Shown here piece after piece: positions 61,876 to 64,000 of a DNA stretch of 64,000 nucleotides. A model generated the notes under the pieces. That model was not told where the DNA came from. It ran no database searches and saw only the letters and a program-made list of their open reading frames with translations. The stretch lies in the NCBI RefSeq assembly GCF_013426205.1, contig NC_089425.1, forward strand, positions 2,728,001 to 2,792,000, written 5' to 3'. How positions within the stretch are numbered: position 1 is the stretch's first letter; each line of letters starts with the position of its first letter. This DNA comes from Metarhizium brunneum. Lineage: Eukaryota; Ascomycota; Sordariomycetes; Hypocreales; Clavicipitaceae. A program made the position numbers and the translations under genes.

Positions 61876-63555
61876 ATGTCTTCCATCGTCAACAAAGTCA
61901 AAGAGGTTCTTCATTCCGACAAGGACAAAACCACACGCCATGAGGGAACTCACTCCTCAACACATCCCACCACCACTGGCACTCACACCACCAGTGCCGC
62001 TGAGCCTCGCATCCATGATACCACCACCACCACCACCGGCCCAGTAGGCGGCACCACTGGAACTCACGACACCTCCTTGGCCGGCTCAGACAACTACACT
62101 TATGGTTCCGGAGCCAACCGTGGCGCCTCCGGCCCGGCCTCCAAGACTGATGGTCCTCACAACTCCAATCTCCTGAACAAGGCCGATCCTCGTGTCGACT
62201 CGGACCGCGACCACAGCAAGAACTTGGGCATGAACCCACAGGGCACTGCTACAACTGGCACCACCGCCGGAACTGGTATCGGTGGCACTCAGCATCACAG
62301 TGGTGTCGCTGGCACTACTGCTCTTGGTGGTGACCGTACTACTGGCCCGGCTACGCGCACAGATGGCCCTCATCAGTCCAACTTGGCGAACAAGGCTGAT
62401 CCCCGTGTCGACTCTGACCGTGATCACAGCCGCAACTTGGGCATGAACCCTCATGGCACTGCTACTACCGGCACCACTGGTGGTCTTGGCTCTGCAGGTA
62501 CTACTGGCGCCGCCATCGGTACCACGGGCTTGAACCGTGGCTCTGATGGCCCTGCCACCCGCACTGATGGTCCTCACGAGTCCAACTTGGCGAACAAGGC
62601 CGATCCCCGTGTTGACTCTGACCGAGACCACAGCCGTAACCTGGGAGCCAACCCTCATGGGACTGCTACTACTGGCACCACTGGCACCACTGGCACCACT
62701 GGCTCTCTCGGAACCCACACCGGTGCTCACGGCACTCACGCTGGCATCGCTGGTACCACTGGCACTGGTGACAATGCTGCTTTCTTCTCCAGTGGCACAG
62801 GTGGTGCTACTGGCATCAATTGTGGCACCGACGGCCCAGCTAGTCGCACTGATGGCCCCCACGAGTCTAACTTGGCGAACAAGGCCGATCCCCGTGTTGA
62901 CTCTGACCGAGACCACAGCCGTAACCTGGGAGCCAACCCTCATGGAACTGCCACTACTGGCACCGCTGGCACCACTGGCTCGTACGGAACTCACACCGGT
63001 ACTCACGGCACTCACGCTGGCACTACTGGCACGCACGTTGGCACCGCTGGAACCACCACCGGCACTTATGGCACTCATGGCACTCACGGCACTCACGCTG
63101 GTACTACTGGCACGCACGTTGGCACCGCTGGAACCACCACCGGCACTCACGGCACTCACGGCACTCACGCTGGCACCACCGGCGCCGGGCCAGGACCAGC
63201 CCCGAACACTGCCGGTCCTCACAAGTCCGACTTGCTGAACAAAGCTGATCCTCGTGTCGACAGCGATCTTGACGGCAGCAAGACCTTCGGCGGCAACAAG
63301 ACGTACGCGCAGCCTTAAAGAGTGGGTTCTAACTCATCTCATTGATTTCTCCCAACTCTATATGAAGCAAAATATCTAACAAGCTTTTGCAGGAGCGAGG
63401 CTATGGGCCACAAGGATCCTACAGACGCAGCGCAGGTTCCCCCTTCAGTATTGCAGAAGCACATTGGCGCCCCGACTGTGGAACATGATCATGCGAAGCA
63501 CGATCATACCAAGAGACACAGCGTGTCACACCAGGAAGAATATCGTGGTTTGTAA
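61876..63555 (+). CDS. Dehydrin-like DPR-repeat protein (stress-protective, hydrophilin-type)
   Basis: Glycine-, threonine- and histidine-rich hydrophilic protein. Exon 1 is 61876-63302, exon 2 is 63393-63555, giving 529 residues. It starts MSSIVNKVKEVLHSDKDKTT and has five copies of the unit ...TDGPHxSNLxNKADPRVDSD..., the DPR motif of the Aspergillus fumigatus DprA/B/C dehydrin-like proteins linked to oxidative, osmotic and other stress tolerance. Between units are GTHGTHAGTT-type low-complexity runs. No signal peptide, cysteine nearly absent (one). If the last intron is retained the frame stops at 63318 (KTYAQP); splicing gives a His-rich tail KTSEAMGHKDPTDAAQ then HDHAKHDHTKRHSVSHQEEY. 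Splicing has good GTACGC...CTAAC...TTGCAG signals and keeps the tail open for 54 codons, so I prefer it. The DPR assignment is by motif and not by alignment. Confidence 0.88.
62131..62265 (+). repeat. DPR unit 1
   Basis: About 45 codons starting GPASKTDGPHNSNLLNKADP and running to NPQGTATTGTT. Confidence 0.85.
62345..62480 (+). repeat. DPR unit 2
   Basis: Starts GPATRTDGPHQSNLANKADP and ends NPHGTATTGTT. Confidence 0.85.
62548..62690 (+). repeat. DPR unit 3
   Basis: Starts GPATRTDGPHESNLANKADP, and is nearly identical in DNA to unit 4. Confidence 0.88.
62833..62970 (+). repeat. DPR unit 4
   Basis: Starts GPASRTDGPHESNLANKADP; differs from unit 3 mainly at third codon positions at its two ends. 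Confidence 0.88.
62986..63183 (+). repeat. GTH-rich low-complexity tandem
   Basis: Repeated GTHGTHAGTT/GTHVGTAGTT units; two long copies and a partial third, with large identical DNA stretches. Confidence 0.85.
63193..63302 (+). repeat. DPR unit 5 (diverged)
   Basis: Starts GPAPNTAGPHKSDLLNKADP and continues RVDSDLDGSKTFGGNKT; the end of the unit adjoins the intron donor. Confidence 0.85.
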
Positions 63556-64000
63556 GGATGGTTCTTTTATAGTCGGGGAATAATGATTTTACGAGTTGTA
63601 ATGTACTAGTATGATTATTGAATGAATTGATATATTTCCGAGCTATCTAGTTTCGTTATTCCTCTTGCCAGTCGTGACTTGTATCCACATTGTAGAAAGG
63701 AGCTTTATTACTCACTCACGTTGTCTGAGGAATGGATATTTATTTTTGAATTAGTAACGGATAGTAATAGAGCTTCTTCCCACAGCGTAAATGTAGGCCG
63801 TGAACATGAAACTGTGGCTGCGATTTAACCAAGTAATGCTCGTTACTAATAAACTAAGACCCTGAAATATTGACTCGGTTTCGGTACAATACTGAAAAGT
63901 CAACAGACTTAACTTCATACTTCTCATTAGTTATTGACATCTTTGTCTTTAGACAAAGTGGGTCGCTGCGCATTATCTCAGCATTGACTCTTGCACCCCA
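63556..64000. other. 3' flank at window end
   Basis: A/T rich, no gene seen. Confidence 0.5.

Noticed and set aside
62086..63222. 378-codon antisense ORF opposite the DPR-repeat gene
   Set aside because: It is a by-product of the repetitive, GC-biased codons on the plus strand; its sequence is simple Ser/Val/Ala repetition without a start context or family.

Overview
The window is nuclear DNA of a filamentous ascomycete. Genes are split by short introns (about 50-100 bp) with GT...AG ends and CTAAC/CTGAC-like branch sites. Protein families are typical of Sordariomycetes, probably Hypocreales (a Metarhizium/Pochonia-like fungus is my guess from protein style, not proven). Genes lie on both strands, mostly single copy, with no operons. 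No transposon, CRISPR, rRNA or virus is visible.

Layout: (1) 1-5233, a kinesin-3 motor cut by the left edge. (2) 5234-9574, gene-poor. (3) 9575-11083, a LaeA-like methyltransferase in five exons. (4) 11739-24424: OMA1-type mitochondrial protease, small cytochrome b5 protein, PLP-dependent decarboxylase, UPF0390 basic protein, SCY1-type pseudokinase, and an orphan protein with a candidate SUMO-binding motif. (5) 24744-36765: mitochondrial aconitase paralogue, nucleoporin Nup85, glutathione-dependent formaldehyde dehydrogenase, endonuclease III, and an AN1 zinc-finger protein. (6) 36766-40751, a second gene-poor stretch, then two intron-bearing tRNA-His genes. (7) 41683-47789: AidB-like acyl-CoA dehydrogenase, small cysteine-rich secreted protein, and ADA2/ADGF-like adenosine deaminase. 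(8) 49199-57368: NmrA-like oxidoreductase and 5-oxoprolinase. (9) 59733-63555: MARVEL-domain membrane protein and a repeat-rich dehydrin-like DPR protein.

Most genes are housekeeping (transport, nuclear pore, DNA repair, mitochondrial metabolism and quality control). Formaldehyde dehydrogenase and 5-oxoprolinase both touch glutathione metabolism but are 20 kb apart. The genes do not form one pathway or a secondary-metabolite cluster. The more unusual signals are the DPR-repeat protein with a likely overlooked 3' exon, a 9-bp word (TACTCCGTA) scattered through the intergenic DNA, and a GTTGGT splice donor recurring in four unrelated genes. Exon joins were derived by hand and checked for reading-frame phase; they have not been tested against transcripts.
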